The notes: generated from the letters alone by a model not told the origin. 64,000 bases of DNA from Janthinobacterium sp. PAMC25594 (GCF_019443505.1 NZ_CP080377.1:2604001-2668000), one strand, 5' to 3'; counted from the first letter of the stretch, positions 18,718-27,808 are shown. Translations and numbers: made by a program.

Positions 18718-19992
18718 TCAACCCACCGCTTCGCGCGCGCCCAGCGGTTGCAGATGGCGCAAGCGCAAGGCGATCAGCACGCCGCCGCCCAGGCACAGGC
18801 CCAGCATGATGATGACGCCCGTCCAGCCATCGAAGCCCCACATCATGCCCGAGGCGGAACCGATCAGGCTCGATCCCAGGTAATAGAACAGCAGATAGAA
18901 GGCCGAAGCCAGCGCCTGCGGCGCGCGCGCACGGCGGCTGACCCAGCTGCTGGCGATCGAATGCGAGGCAAAGAAACCGAAGGTGGCCAGCGCCATGCCG
19001 ATGACGATCAGCGGCAGCGAATCGAACAGGGTCAATACAATGCCGGACAGCATCACCGACAGCATGATCCACAGCACGCCCCGGCGCCCCAGGCGGTCCA
19101 CCAGGCGTCCCGCCCAGACGGAGCTGAAGATGCCGATCAGGTACAGAAAGGCCAGCAAGCCGACCGTGCTCTGGCGCAAGTTGAACGGCGCGGCCAGCAG
19201 GCGGTAGCCGATGTAGTTATACAGGCTGACAAAACACCCCATCAGCACGAACGCCAGGCAGAACAGCCACGGCAAGCCCCGGTCGGAAAAATGCTGTTTT
19301 ATCGCGTGCGGCAAGGCATTCCAGCCACGGGTACTGGGCACGAAGTTTTTCGATGCGGGCAGGCTGCGCCAGAATTCCGCCGCCGCCAGCACGCCGGCCA
19401 CGCCCAGCACGCCCAGGGCCCAGCGCCACGAAAGGAAATCGCTGAGCATGGAAGCGATCAAGCGTCCCGACATGCCGCCAAACGCGCTGCCGGCAATATA
19501 CAAGCCCATCGACAGGCCCAGCGACGGCCCCTCGATTTCCTCGCCCAGGTAAGCCATGGCCACGGCCGGCATACCGCCCAGGGCCACGCCCAGCGCGGCA
19601 CGAATCGCCAGCAGCTGCGCGTAATCCTGGGCGAAGGCGGAAAAAATCGTCAATATGGCGGCGGAAAACATCGACGCCACCATCAGCGGCTTGCGGCCGA
19701 TGCGGTCCGAGACGGCGCTGAGCAGCACCAAGGAAATGGCAAGCAAGCCGCTCGACACGGACAGCGACCAGCTGCTTTGCGCGGGCGTCAGATGAAACTG
19801 CTGCGACAACAGCGGGAACAGGGGCTGGATGCAATACAGCAAGCTGAAGGTGGAGAAGCCGCCGAAGAACAGGGCGCGGTTGCTGCGCTTGAATTCAGCC
19901 GTCCCTTTGGCGATGGCCGAACGGGGAGCGGGAGCGGCAGGAGAAAGCGCCGGGGTGGCGACGGAGGCATAAGCGAGCGATGAATCAGACAT
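18718..19992 (-). CDS. MFS transporter, YnfM-like
   Basis: This 424-residue inner-membrane transporter has twelve predicted helices. Major-facilitator motifs are visible: SDRIGRKPLMVASM after helix 2, and the repeat AGRLVDRLGRRGVLWIM in the second half. The N-terminal 35 residues are an Ala/Pro-rich cytoplasmic tail. It is divergent from a LysR regulator with 103 bases between them, the same arrangement as E. coli ynfM/ynfL, which suggests drug or arabinose-type efflux controlled by that regulator. The substrate is unknown. Confidence 0.88.
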   Translation of the reverse strand: MSDSSLAYASVATPALSPAAPAPRSAIAKGTAEFKRSNRALFFGGFSTFSLLYCIQPLFPLLSQQFHLTPAQSSWSLSVSSGLLAISLVLLSAVSDRIGRKPLMVASMFSAAILTIFSAFAQDYAQLLAIRAALGVALGGMPAVAMAYLGEEIEGPSLGLSMGLYIAGSAFGGMSGRLIASMLSDFLSWRWALGVLGVAGVLAAAEFWRSLPASKNFVPSTRGWNALPHAIKQHFSDRGLPWLFCLAFVLMGCFVSLYNYIGYRLLAAPFNLRQSTVGLLAFLYLIGIFSSVWAGRLVDRLGRRGVLWIMLSVMLSGIVLTLFDSLPLIVIGMALATFGFFASHSIASSWVSRRARAPQALASAFYLLFYYLGSSLIGSASGMMWGFDGWTGVIIMLGLCLGGGVLIALRLRHLQPLGAREAVG

Positions 19993-20034
19993 GGCCGTGT
20001 TTCGGAAAGGAAGCGAGTTTTCATCTTAGGATTG

Positions 20035-20076
20035 CCAACTCATATCGTCCAATATATATTCAAGGCCCAACTCATA
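20035..20076. promoter_or_regulatory. Candidate LysR operator region
   Basis: CCAACTCATA occurs twice (20035-20044 and 20067-20076), 32 bases apart, about three helical turns. The perfect palindrome AATATATATT (20051-20060) lies between them. All are in the 103 bases separating the divergent MFS and LysR genes. Confidence 0.4.
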
Positions 20077-20095
20077 CTTTTAAAATATTACTTAT

Positions 20096-20998
20096 ATGGA
20101 ACTGCGCCACCTGCGTTACTTCGTCGCCGTCGCCGAAGAGCTGCACTTCACGCGCGCGGCCGAGCGCCTGCACATCGGCCAACCGCCGCTGAGCCAGCAA
20201 ATCCAGGCGCTGGAAGCAGAGTTGGGCGCGCAGTTGTTCGAGCGCAACAAGCGCTCCGTGCGCCTGACGCAGGCGGGCGCACTCTTCCTCGATGATGCGC
20301 GGCGCATCCTGGCCCTGTCGGAGCAGGCGGCCGTGACGGCGCGCCGGGCCCAGCGGGGCGAAGCGGGCGAATTGCGCATCGGCTTTACCTTTTCCACGCC
20401 GTTTACGCCGTATTTCGCCACCGTCATCAACCGCTACCGCCAGCAATTCCCGCATGTCACCCTGACCTTGCATGAAATGGCGACATTGCATCAGCTGGAA
20501 GCGATCTCGGGCAGGACGATGGACCTGGGCTTCGTGCGCCCGCCGGAAACGACGTACCCGGACGACATCCGCCTCACCGAATTGCGCCAGGACCCGCTGT
20601 TCCTCGTGCTGCCCGTCGCCCACGCGCTGGCGGCCAAGGACGCGATTGCCATTGCCGACATGGCGGGCGAAGGTTTTGTGATGTACCCCAAGGATGCGGG
20701 CACGGGGATTTATCCGCAGATCTTCCGCCTGTGCAAGGCGGCCGGCTTCGTGCCCCAGGTGACGCAGGAAGCGGGCGAAGCGTCGACCATCATCGGCCTG
20801 GTGGCGGCCGGCTGCGGTATTTCCGTGCTGCCCGCCTCGTTCGACCGCATCCGCATGGATGGCGTGTGCTACCGCCCCATCGCCGACCCGCAGGCGACCA
20901 CCAGCTTGTTACTGGCACAACGGGAAGATGAGACGTCGCCGCTGGTGGCGGCATTCGTGAAACTGGCCGAGGCAGCGGCGCTGGAAGGGGGAGCGTAG
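20096..20998 (+). CDS. LysR-family transcriptional regulator
   Basis: This 300-residue regulator starts with the typical winged helix MELRHLRYFVAVAEELHFTR, then RLHIGQPPLSQQIQALE, and has a periplasmic-binding-protein-like effector domain from about residue 90 (GELRIGFTFSTPFTPYFATV). It most likely controls the divergent MFS gene. No clear ribosome-binding site is seen before ATG 20096, so the message may be nearly leaderless or poorly translated. The stop codon lies in GCGTAGG, the start of a repeat-rich region. Confidence 0.9.
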   Translation: MELRHLRYFVAVAEELHFTRAAERLHIGQPPLSQQIQALEAELGAQLFERNKRSVRLTQAGALFLDDARRILALSEQAAVTARRAQRGEAGELRIGFTFSTPFTPYFATVINRYRQQFPHVTLTLHEMATLHQLEAISGRTMDLGFVRPPETTYPDDIRLTELRQDPLFLVLPVAHALAAKDAIAIADMAGEGFVMYPKDAGTGIYPQIFRLCKAAGFVPQVTQEAGEASTIIGLVAAGCGISVLPASFDRIRMDGVCYRPIADPQATTSLLLAQREDETSPLVAAFVKLAEAAALEGGA

Positions 20999-21005
20999 GC
21001 TGCAG

Positions 21006-21104
21006 TGTCGGCTTACGCTGCGGCTGTGCCGCAGCTAAGCCGACCTACGGGACGCGCGCCGTCGTAGGTCGGATTAGCGGCGGCACGCCGCGTAATCCGA
21101 CAAC
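21006..21104. repeat. Two REP-like units, element B
   Basis: Unit 1 (21006-21049) runs TGTCGGCTTACGCTGCGGC to GCCGCAGCTAAGCCGACCTACG; unit 2 (21063-21104) runs CGTAGGTCGGATTAGCGGCG to CGCCGCGTAATCCGACAAC. Each is a hairpin, and they are in opposite orientation with a 13-base spacer unlike that of elements A and C. A degenerate piece, GTTGGATTACG, follows and holds the stop codon of the leftward gene ending at 21114. Confidence 0.8.
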
Positions 21105-21113
21105 AGCGTTGGA

Positions 21114-21986
21114 TTACGAATAATCCGCGTCCAGCTCCGAACCCGCGTAGTTTTCCAGATCCTCGAACAGGCTTTTCATGCTGGCCCGCGTAAGGATCTT
21201 ATGCACGACGGTGCAGCTGCGGCGGTAGGATTCTATGCGGTCGAGCAACACCGGGTGATGCTGCACGGGCACCTTGGCCACCAGGGCGGCCCAGCCTTCC
21301 TCGAAGTCGGGCTTGTTCTTGCGCACGGAACGCACGAAGCGTTCAAACTCCTTCTGCCCCGTGCGCGCCATGATGCGTCCGCCACCTTCGATGGCGAAGA
21401 TGATGGCCACGGCAATCACACCCTCGGCATTCAGGTCGCTATCGCTGACGGGGCCGTTGTCGTGGTGGCGGCGCAGCCAGCTGGCCAGGCGCACCACGGC
21501 TTGCACTTCCTTGCGCTGTTGCAACTGCACCGCATACTTTTCATAGCCGGCCCAGTTCTGGTTCGGGTCGGCCTGGCAAATATCGATGAACAGCTCGCGC
21601 AAACGGCGCTGCAGGTAGACGGGGTCCTGGTCGTATTCACCGACGAGGGCATCTTCCGGCAGCTGCGACAATTCCTTGATCAGGCGAAAGCCCACCTGGA
21701 ACGCGTGCTCGGCGCCGTGCTCGACGAGGAAATCGAGGGCGGCCTGGTCGCCTTCATGCGCGACGGCCTGTTCCAGGCCCAAGGACACGCCGCCCACCGT
21801 CAGGAACAGCGCTTTCTGGATGCCGTCGGCCGTGCGTTCATTCGTGAACTTCTCGGCCACCATGGCCGTGATGCCCGTCAACTCGTCGGCCAGGTCCAGC
21901 GCCGCATCCTCGCGCGGGTCGTTCGGCAACAGCTTGATGGCGCGCACCAGGCGCGGAAGATTCTCTACAACAATTGCTGGCAGCAT
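21114..21986 (-). CDS. Hypothetical protein, last gene of the J-domain cluster
   Basis: I do not recognise this 290-residue protein. It begins MLPAIVVENLPRLVRAIKLL and appears cytoplasmic, mostly helical and moderately acidic, with no signal or membrane segment. Landmarks are DLADELTGITAMVAEKF near residue 32, LFIDICQADPNQNWAGYEKY near 140, and KSLFEDLENYAGSELDADYS at the end. The frame is open upstream into the next gene, but ATG 21986 begins the region with protein-like composition. It follows the 263-residue gene by 19 bases, so the two are probably cotranscribed. Its TAA stop lies in repeat-derived sequence. Confidence 0.75.
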   Translation of the reverse strand: MLPAIVVENLPRLVRAIKLLPNDPREDAALDLADELTGITAMVAEKFTNERTADGIQKALFLTVGGVSLGLEQAVAHEGDQAALDFLVEHGAEHAFQVGFRLIKELSQLPEDALVGEYDQDPVYLQRRLRELFIDICQADPNQNWAGYEKYAVQLQQRKEVQAVVRLASWLRRHHDNGPVSDSDLNAEGVIAVAIIFAIEGGGRIMARTGQKEFERFVRSVRKNKPDFEEGWAALVAKVPVQHHPVLLDRIESYRRSCTVVHKILTRASMKSLFEDLENYAGSELDADYS

Positions 21987-22005
21987 TAGACGTTCCCTGC
22001 TTTCA

Positions 22006-22797
22006 TTACGAGAAAATACCGGTGCCCAGGCTGCGGCGCGTGCTGGAACGCGGCGCGCTGCGCGTGCTCGGCACTTGCTTGCGCAGGCGGTACAGCAATT
22101 CCTTGGTACTGCGCTGCAACATGGTCGGTTCTTCGTCCGGGTCATCAGAGTATTCGGCATCGGCCAGGTCGGCGCTGTGGCGGAAGTCGGGGAACAGTTC
22201 GAACAGCGAGCGGTCCCAGCCGTCCTCATTCGCTTGCGCCAGTTCGATGGCCAGCGGCACGACGTCGTTGTCGGACGAGGTCACGCCCGTCACATACGGT
22301 CCCTTGATGACGATTTCGCCCGCCACTTCGAGGATTTCCTTCGGCGCCATCGAGAACAGGATGGCGAACGCGGTGGCGCCCCAGTCGGTGGCGGACGCTT
22401 CGAGCAGCAGCTCGCGGCGGCGCTCGGCGTCGTCGGTGGAAAACACCACGCCGTGGATGTGCGCGAACAGCGACTCGGCGATGCGTTCAGGATCATCTTC
22501 GATCTGGTCGTCGCTCCAGGTGGCGGCGATGAAAGCCAGGCTGTCGGCCCAGGCTTTCGGCGGTACCAGCAAGGTGGCCAGCGACATCTTGCCGCCGTCG
22601 AAGCCGGCCAGGTGCAGGGCCGTCACTTGCGGCGGGATGGCATTGAGCACTTCCACCACGGCAAGATCGCCGTACTGGTCGGCCGCATCGGCAAACGCCT
22701 GCTCGGCGTGGCCCAGCGAACCGGACAGCACCAGTTCCATGACCTGCTTGGTCAGCGCGGGCAGGTTGCTTTTTTGATCATCCTTGTTATCGGCCAT
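22006..22797 (-). CDS. Hypothetical protein, third gene of the J-domain cluster
   Basis: I do not recognise this 263-residue protein. It begins MADNKDDQKSNLPALTKQV and looks cytoplasmic. Its body is acidic (SDDQIEDDPERIAESLFAH; ADAEYSDDPDEEPTM) while the last 27 residues are strongly basic (RLRKQVPSTRSAPRSSTRRS), giving two oppositely charged ends. GGAG six bases before ATG 22797 favours that start; ATG 22803 is an alternative. It overlaps the end of the upstream 170-residue gene by 11 bases in another frame, a sign of translational coupling. Confidence 0.75.
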   Translation of the reverse strand: MADNKDDQKSNLPALTKQVMELVLSGSLGHAEQAFADAADQYGDLAVVEVLNAIPPQVTALHLAGFDGGKMSLATLLVPPKAWADSLAFIAATWSDDQIEDDPERIAESLFAHIHGVVFSTDDAERRRELLLEASATDWGATAFAILFSMAPKEILEVAGEIVIKGPYVTGVTSSDNDVVPLAIELAQANEDGWDRSLFELFPDFRHSADLADAEYSDDPDEEPTMLQRSTKELLYRLRKQVPSTRSAPRSSTRRSLGTGIFS

Positions 22798-23299
22798 GGT
22801 CATCTCCATCCTGGTCAAACATCTGGGCGAAATCGTCGGTGGCTTCGTCGTCATCCATCTCGTCGTCGCCGTCGTCATTGGCCGCCAGCTGGTCGAGCGA
22901 CTGGTCGTCGTCGTCCCACAGGCGCGGGTTCTTGAGCAAAAAGGCCGTGATGATGGCCTGGCGCGCCAGGTCGGGGAAGCTTTCTTCGATGGCGGCATAC
23001 ATCTTCGCCGCTTCCGGCGCGGCGCAGGTGGCCATGGAAAACACGCGGGCCGGGTCGCCGAACTCGTAGTCTTCGCTTTCGGCCAGCAAGCCCTTCGGGT
23101 CGCTGAAGGTGATGTGGTCGACCAGCGCGAAGGCCAGCATGTTCACGTCTTCGATGCCGCCGCCGCTGGCGTACTCGCTCACCAGCGCGTCGACCATGCT
23201 TTTATAGTTCTTGCGGTTTGGCGGGTCGCCAAGGATGCCATCGATCTGGCCTTCCAGCTCGCGCGACTGGTACGCGAATTCAGGGTGTACTCTTCTCAT
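22787..23299 (-). CDS. Hypothetical acidic protein, second gene of the J-domain cluster
   Basis: I do not recognise this 170-residue protein. It begins MRRVHPEFAYQSRELEGQID, has a helical core (YKSMVDALVSEYASGGGIED; FPDLARQAIITAFLLKNPRL) and ends in a very acidic, probably disordered tail of about 40 residues (WDDDDQSLDQL, DDGDDEMDDDEATDDF). Acidic tails of this kind often mediate contact with basic partners, and the next protein has a basic tail, but a contact is only inferred. A 118-bp palindromic element lies between it and the J-domain gene upstream. Confidence 0.75.
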   Translation of the reverse strand: MRRVHPEFAYQSRELEGQIDGILGDPPNRKNYKSMVDALVSEYASGGGIEDVNMLAFALVDHITFSDPKGLLAESEDYEFGDPARVFSMATCAAPEAAKMYAAIEESFPDLARQAIITAFLLKNPRLWDDDDQSLDQLAANDDGDDEMDDDEATDDFAQMFDQDGDDHGR

Positions 23300-23386
23300 G
23301 CTGTGCTTTCCAATGTGATGCGCGGCGCTGTTACATAAAGCAAAAGCACCATTGTTGTTGTTTTTTCAAATCATTCAGGCTATACC

Positions 23387-23504
23387 GCGTCTCACAGAAC
23401 CGTAGCGAGCGGAAGTGAGTTGTGGCTAAGAAGCGCAACCGTACTTTAGTACGGTGAGCATCGCAGGCCGCAAATCACGACGCGCAGTAGGTTATGTGAG
23501 GCGC
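23387..23504. repeat. 118-bp imperfect palindromic element
   Basis: The ends are GCGTCTCACAGAAC (23387-23400) and GTTATGTGAGGCGC (23491-23504), inverted copies with two differences. The centre is ACCGTACT-TT-AGTACGGT (23438-23455), a perfect inverted repeat, and the arms between match imperfectly. The element stops three bases before the stop codon of the J-domain gene. It resembles a small non-autonomous mobile or extragenic palindrome; no transposase is present. Confidence 0.7.
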
Positions 23505-23506
23505 TC

Positions 23507-23800
23507 TCAGTCGGCAGGTAATACTGTGCCATGCAGGCGGAACACGCCGCACCACAGGGCATACGCTTCCGCTTCCGGATCGATGATGATGCGGTGGTTC
23601 ACGCTCTGGTCGTATTCGGCGCGCTTGGCCGGGTCGGCCAGGATTTCATACGCCTTGGTGACGCTCTTGAAGCGCGCCTCGGCGCCGGGGGCCTGGTTGC
23701 GGTCGGGGTGGAAGCGCATGGCCAGCGAACGGTAAACCTTCTTGATTTCATCGTCGCTGGCATTGGGTGCGACACCGAGGACGTTATATAAATTTTCCAT
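23507..23800 (-). CDS. Mini J-domain protein (DnaJ-like)
   Basis: This 97-residue protein is almost only a J domain: [40 protein letters not shown] with the essential HPD motif, and [16 protein letters not shown] domains stimulate ATP hydrolysis by Hsp70 (DnaK). A C-terminal stretch of about 25 residues ([20 protein letters not shown]) has no known zinc-finger or client-binding domain. The start ATG 23800 is chosen because it begins the domain; the frame extends six codons further. It is first in the leftward group with three unrecognised proteins, to which it may recruit Hsp70. Confidence 0.85.
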   Translation of the reverse strand: MENLYNVLGVAPNASDDEIKKVYRSLAMRFHPDRNQAPGAEARFKSVTKAYEILADPAKRAEYDQSVNHRIIIDPEAEAYALWCGVFRLHGTVLPAD

Positions 23801-23962
23801 AAATGGCTCCGGGGTCACGATTTGTTTGCTAATTAAAGGCAGATTATCCTATAGAACGGCGCCCGCGTCGCTTGCATGCTGGGATATGGGGGCAAATACG
23901 TGCTTATAAAGCGCTTGCGGTACGGTAAAATGCTTTTTACTGTCACTCTTCCGCATTGATCA

Positions 23963-25729
23963 ATGAGCAACGATAAACCGAATACCGCCGCGCCAGCGCT
24001 GGCGCCCAATTTCTTGCGTAACATCATCGAAGCCGACCTGGCTGCCGGCACGCACGTACGTCCCGGCCTGCCCCAGGTGATCACGCGTTTCCCGCCGGAG
24101 CCGAACGGCTACCTGCACGTGGGCCACGCCAAGTCGATCTGCGTCAACTTCGGCCTGGCGCGCGATTACGCCGGCCAGTGCAACCTGCGCTTCGACGACA
24201 CCAATCCGGCGAAGGAAGAGCAGGAATACGTCGACACCATCATGGACAGCGTGAAATGGCTGGGTTTTGACTGGGAACCGAAGACTGCCGATGGCCAGAG
24301 CCACCTGCACTACGCGAGCGACTATTTCGACCAGCTGTACGCGATGGCCGAGTACCTCATCACGGCCGGCTTTGCCTATGTGGACAGCCAGAGCGCCGAA
24401 GACATGGCCGCCAACCGGGGCAATTTCGGCCAGGCCGGCAAGAATTCGCCGTTCCGCGACCGTCCGCGCGACGAATCGCTGGCCCTGTTCCGCGCCATGA
24501 AGGCGGGCGAATACAAAGATGGCGAGCACATCCTGCGCGCGAAGATGAGCGAAGATGCCATGCGTTCGCCGAACATGAACTTGCGCGACCCGGCCATCTA
24601 CCGCATCCGCCATGCGCACCACCACCGCACGGGCGACGCCTGGTGCATCTATCCGATGTATGACTACACGCACCCGATCTCGGACGCGCTGGAAAACATC
24701 ACGCATTCGATCTGCACGCTGGAATTCCAGGACCACCGCCCGTTCTATGACTGGCTGCTGGAAACCCTGTCGGCGGGCGGCTTCTTCCAGCAACCGGTGC
24801 CGCGCCAGTTCGAATTCTCGCGCCTGAACCTGACCTATATCGTCACCAGCAAGCGCAAGCTGCGCCAGCTGGTGGAAGAACACATCGTCGACGGCTGGGA
24901 CGACCCCCGCATGCCGACCCTGGTGGGCATGCGCCGCCGCGGCTACACGCCGGAAGCGATTCAACTGATGTGCGAACGCACCGGCGTCACGAAATCCGAC
25001 GGCTGGATCGACTACAGCGTGCTCGAAGGCTGTTTGCGCGAAGACCTGGACCCGAAGGCGCCGCGCACGGTGGCCGTGCTGCGTCCGTTGAAGTTGATCA
25101 TCGACAATTTCCCTGAAAACGACAGCGTGGAATGCACGGCGCCCGTGCACCCGCACTTCCCGGAACGGGGCTTGCGCACCTTCCCCATCTCGCGCGAGCT
25201 GTGGATCGAGGAAGACGACTTCATGGAAGTGCCAAATAAAGGCTATTTCCGTTTGTATCCGCCCACCGACGACAAGCCGGGCAGCCGCGTGCGCCTGCGC
25301 TATGGCTACGTGGTCGAGTGCACGGGCTACGACAAGGATGAAAACGGCAAGGTCATCGCCGTGCATTGCAATTACTTTGAAGACAGCAAGTCGGGTACGG
25401 AAGGCAGCTCGACCTACAAGGTCAAGGGCAATATGCACTGGGTCAGCGCGCCGACGGCGATTCCCGCCGAAGTCCGCCTGTACGACCGCCTGTTTACCGA
25501 CCCGCAGCCGGACGCGGGCGGCAAGGACTTCAAGCTGGCCCTGAACCCGCTGGCCAAGGAAGTGGTGCAAGCGTGGCTGGAACCGGGCGCGGAACTGGCT
25601 CAGCCGGAACAGCGCTTCCAGTTCGAGCGCCACGGTTATTTTGCCGCCGACCGCGTCGACAGCCAGCCGGGCAAGCCCGTCTTCAACCGCATCGTCACCC
25701 TGAAAGACAGCTGGCAGCCCGCAAAATAA
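23963..25729 (+). CDS. glnS: Glutamine--tRNA ligase
   Basis: This 588-residue class I aminoacyl-tRNA synthetase charges tRNA-Gln. The HIGH-type motif is PNGYLHVGHAKS near residue 46 and the KMSKS-type motif is YIVTSKRKL near 290. The C-terminal anticodon-binding beta barrels (WIEEDDFMEVPNKGYFRLYP; KGNMHWVSAPTAIPAEVRLY) are complete. The length matches bacterial GlnRS with a short N-terminal extension. It stands alone, with an intrinsic terminator 18 bases after the stop. Confidence 0.98.
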   Translation: MSNDKPNTAAPALAPNFLRNIIEADLAAGTHVRPGLPQVITRFPPEPNGYLHVGHAKSICVNFGLARDYAGQCNLRFDDTNPAKEEQEYVDTIMDSVKWLGFDWEPKTADGQSHLHYASDYFDQLYAMAEYLITAGFAYVDSQSAEDMAANRGNFGQAGKNSPFRDRPRDESLALFRAMKAGEYKDGEHILRAKMSEDAMRSPNMNLRDPAIYRIRHAHHHRTGDAWCIYPMYDYTHPISDALENITHSICTLEFQDHRPFYDWLLETLSAGGFFQQPVPRQFEFSRLNLTYIVTSKRKLRQLVEEHIVDGWDDPRMPTLVGMRRRGYTPEAIQLMCERTGVTKSDGWIDYSVLEGCLREDLDPKAPRTVAVLRPLKLIIDNFPENDSVECTAPVHPHFPERGLRTFPISRELWIEEDDFMEVPNKGYFRLYPPTDDKPGSRVRLRYGYVVECTGYDKDENGKVIAVHCNYFEDSKSGTEGSSTYKVKGNMHWVSAPTAIPAEVRLYDRLFTDPQPDAGGKDFKLALNPLAKEVVQAWLEPGAELAQPEQRFQFERHGYFAADRVDSQPGKPVFNRIVTLKDSWQPAK

Positions 25730-25746
25730 GGCGCCGGACGAGCCAC

Positions 25747-25774
25747 AAAAAAAACCGCTGCGGCGGTTTTTTTT
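25747..25774 (+). terminator. Intrinsic terminator after glnS
   Basis: AAAAAAAACCGC and GCGGTTTTTTTT form a perfect 12-base-pair stem around TGCG, ending in eight T, directly after glnS. Confidence 0.92.
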
Positions 25775-25812
25775 CGTCTTAGCAACATATATCAACAGAG
25801 AAATATTGCCTG

Positions 25813-25842
25813 TTGACTATATTCACGATAATTTTGTATATT
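25813..25842 (+). promoter_or_regulatory. Sigma-70 promoter of the CHASE histidine kinase gene
   Basis: TTGACT (25813-25818) and TATATT (25837-25842) are 18 bases apart, about 90 bases upstream of the kinase start, in an AT-rich gap that follows the glnS terminator. Confidence 0.65.
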
Positions 25843-25933
25843 AGGCAGCTATTGAGCAATTTGCAATGTCGATGGTGCTTGTACAACGCAGTCTAGCCAC
25901 CGCCACCGAGGCGGCACCCGATTCCTCCTCCTG

Positions 25934-27808
25934 ATGCGGATGGCGATGTCCTCTACTGCCGGTGAACAACAGTTATCGCTGGAAAAAAGGCCGCAGTGGC
26001 TGATCGGCTTCGCGCTGTCCTTGATGGTCGGCCTGCTGTTCTACATGGCCGCCTCGCTGTCGATCGAAAACGATGCCGGCGAGCTATTCAACAATCTGGC
26101 GCGCAATACCCAGAAAAACATCGCGTCGCGCGGCAAGTCATATGCCAATTTGCTGCGCGGCACGGCCAGCCTGTTCCACGCCAATGAACACGTGAGCCGC
26201 GAGCAATTCCACCGCTACGTGGCGAACCTCGCCTTGCAACAGAACTACCCGGGTGTGATGAATCTCAATTACAGCCGGGAACTCGGCGAGTCGCAGCGCG
26301 CCGCCTTCGAAGCGGCCATGCAGCGCGACTATCCGCCCGGGCGCGACGACTATCCGGCGTTTGCCATTCATCCGCCCGGCCCGCGCCCCCGTTATTCCGT
26401 ACTGGTCTACATCGAGCCGATTGCCAGCGCGCCGGAAAAATATGGCTATGACATCGCTGCGCGGCCCCTGATCGCCGAAGCACTGGCGCAGTCGCGCGAT
26501 ACCGGGCAAATCAGCAATTCCGGCGTGCCCGTGCCGATGGAAGGCCGGCCGCAGCTGACGGGCATGGCCATGCGCCTGCCCGTGTACCGCTTCGGCATGC
26601 CGACCGGCACGCTGGAGCAAAGGCGCGCGGCTTACCAGGGTTCCGTCGGCATCGGTTACGACCTAGTGACGATGATGCGCAGCGCGCTGGCCGACATGCC
26701 GGTGCGCAATGTCCGCCTGACCCTGTTCGATATCGGCCCGCAGGCGCCGTTTGAACAGCCGGACTTGCCGTTGCAACTGCCGCACGAGATGCGCCCCATC
26801 TTCGACAGCACGACGGCGGGCATGCATGCGCCATGGTGGCTACCCGGCAACTCGGGCCGCTATCTGAGCAGCACGATGCTGATCGAGCACAATGGCCGCG
26901 CGTGGCAAGCGCTGTTCAGCGTGCGCAAGAGCGACCTGTATACCCGCTTCGACGCCTTCCTGCCGTGGCTGGCACTACTGACCGGTTTTGCCAGCACCAT
27001 ACTGCTGTACATGCTGTTTCATGCCCTGGCGTCGTCGCGCCGGCGCGCCATCCAGATGGCGACGGGCATGACGGCGGAATTGCGCGCCAGCCAGATCCGC
27101 CTGCAGCTGTCGCACCAGAAACTGCGCCGCCTGGCGGCCCACGCCGACCAGATCAAGGAAGAGGAGCGCAAGCGCATCGCGCGCGAAATCCACGACGACC
27201 TGGGACAGAACCTGCTGGTCTTGCGCATCGACGCCGACATGCTGGCCTCGCGCACGCAGCGCCGCCATCCGCGCCTGAACGCCCGCGCCCGCTCGACCCT
27301 GGAGCAGATCGACGCCACGATTAAAAGCGTGCGGCAGATCATCAACGACTTGCGCCCAACCGTGCTGGACCTGGGCGTGAATGCGGCCGTCGAATGGCAG
27401 GTGGCGCAATTTCGCCAGCGCACGGGCATCGCCTGCGAAATCAGCGAAAGCCATGACGATATTTATTTGAGCGACCAGTGCGCCACGGCCCTGTTCCGCA
27501 TCCTGCAAGAGTCACTCAGCAATATTTCCCAGCATGCGAATGCCAGCCGCGTGCAAGTCAAGCTGGAAAAGTGCCGCGACACCGTATCGATGAGCGTCAG
27601 CGACAACGGCGTGGGCGCGGCCATCGACGGACGCAACAAGCTGGGCTCATTTGGCCTGGTCGGCATCGAAGAGCGCATCAAGTTGCTGGGTGGCACTTTC
27701 TACATCGAAAGCAGCCCCGGCGCAGGCATGAGCGTGCATGTCAGCGTGCCGCTGAGCGCGGACGCCACCGCGTTTCCCTACCAGGAAGATGGCCGGGCCA
27801 GCGCCTGA
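25934..27808 (+). CDS. CHASE-domain sensor histidine kinase (NarL-partner type)
   Basis: This 624-residue membrane kinase has a first helix at about 24-43, an extracytoplasmic CHASE domain at about 75-300 (LFHANEHVSREQFHRYVANL; QNYPGVMNLNYSREL) and a second helix near 343-365. A HisKA_3 dimerisation domain follows with phospho-acceptor His420 in ERKRIAREIHDDLGQNL, then an HATPase_c domain (FRILQESLSNISQHA; MSVSDNGVGA; GSFGLVGIEERIKLLGG). CHASE domains bind small extracellular ligands. The expected NarL-type response regulator is not adjacent, so the kinase is an orphan here. ATG 25934, 25940 or 25946 could be the start, with no ribosome site to decide. Confidence 0.9.
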   Translation: MRMAMSSTAGEQQLSLEKRPQWLIGFALSLMVGLLFYMAASLSIENDAGELFNNLARNTQKNIASRGKSYANLLRGTASLFHANEHVSREQFHRYVANLALQQNYPGVMNLNYSRELGESQRAAFEAAMQRDYPPGRDDYPAFAIHPPGPRPRYSVLVYIEPIASAPEKYGYDIAARPLIAEALAQSRDTGQISNSGVPVPMEGRPQLTGMAMRLPVYRFGMPTGTLEQRRAAYQGSVGIGYDLVTMMRSALADMPVRNVRLTLFDIGPQAPFEQPDLPLQLPHEMRPIFDSTTAGMHAPWWLPGNSGRYLSSTMLIEHNGRAWQALFSVRKSDLYTRFDAFLPWLALLTGFASTILLYMLFHALASSRRRAIQMATGMTAELRASQIRLQLSHQKLRRLAAHADQIKEEERKRIAREIHDDLGQNLLVLRIDADMLASRTQRRHPRLNARARSTLEQIDATIKSVRQIINDLRPTVLDLGVNAAVEWQVAQFRQRTGIACEISESHDDIYLSDQCATALFRILQESLSNISQHANASRVQVKLEKCRDTVSMSVSDNGVGAAIDGRNKLGSFGLVGIEERIKLLGGTFYIESSPGAGMSVHVSVPLSADATAFPYQEDGRASA

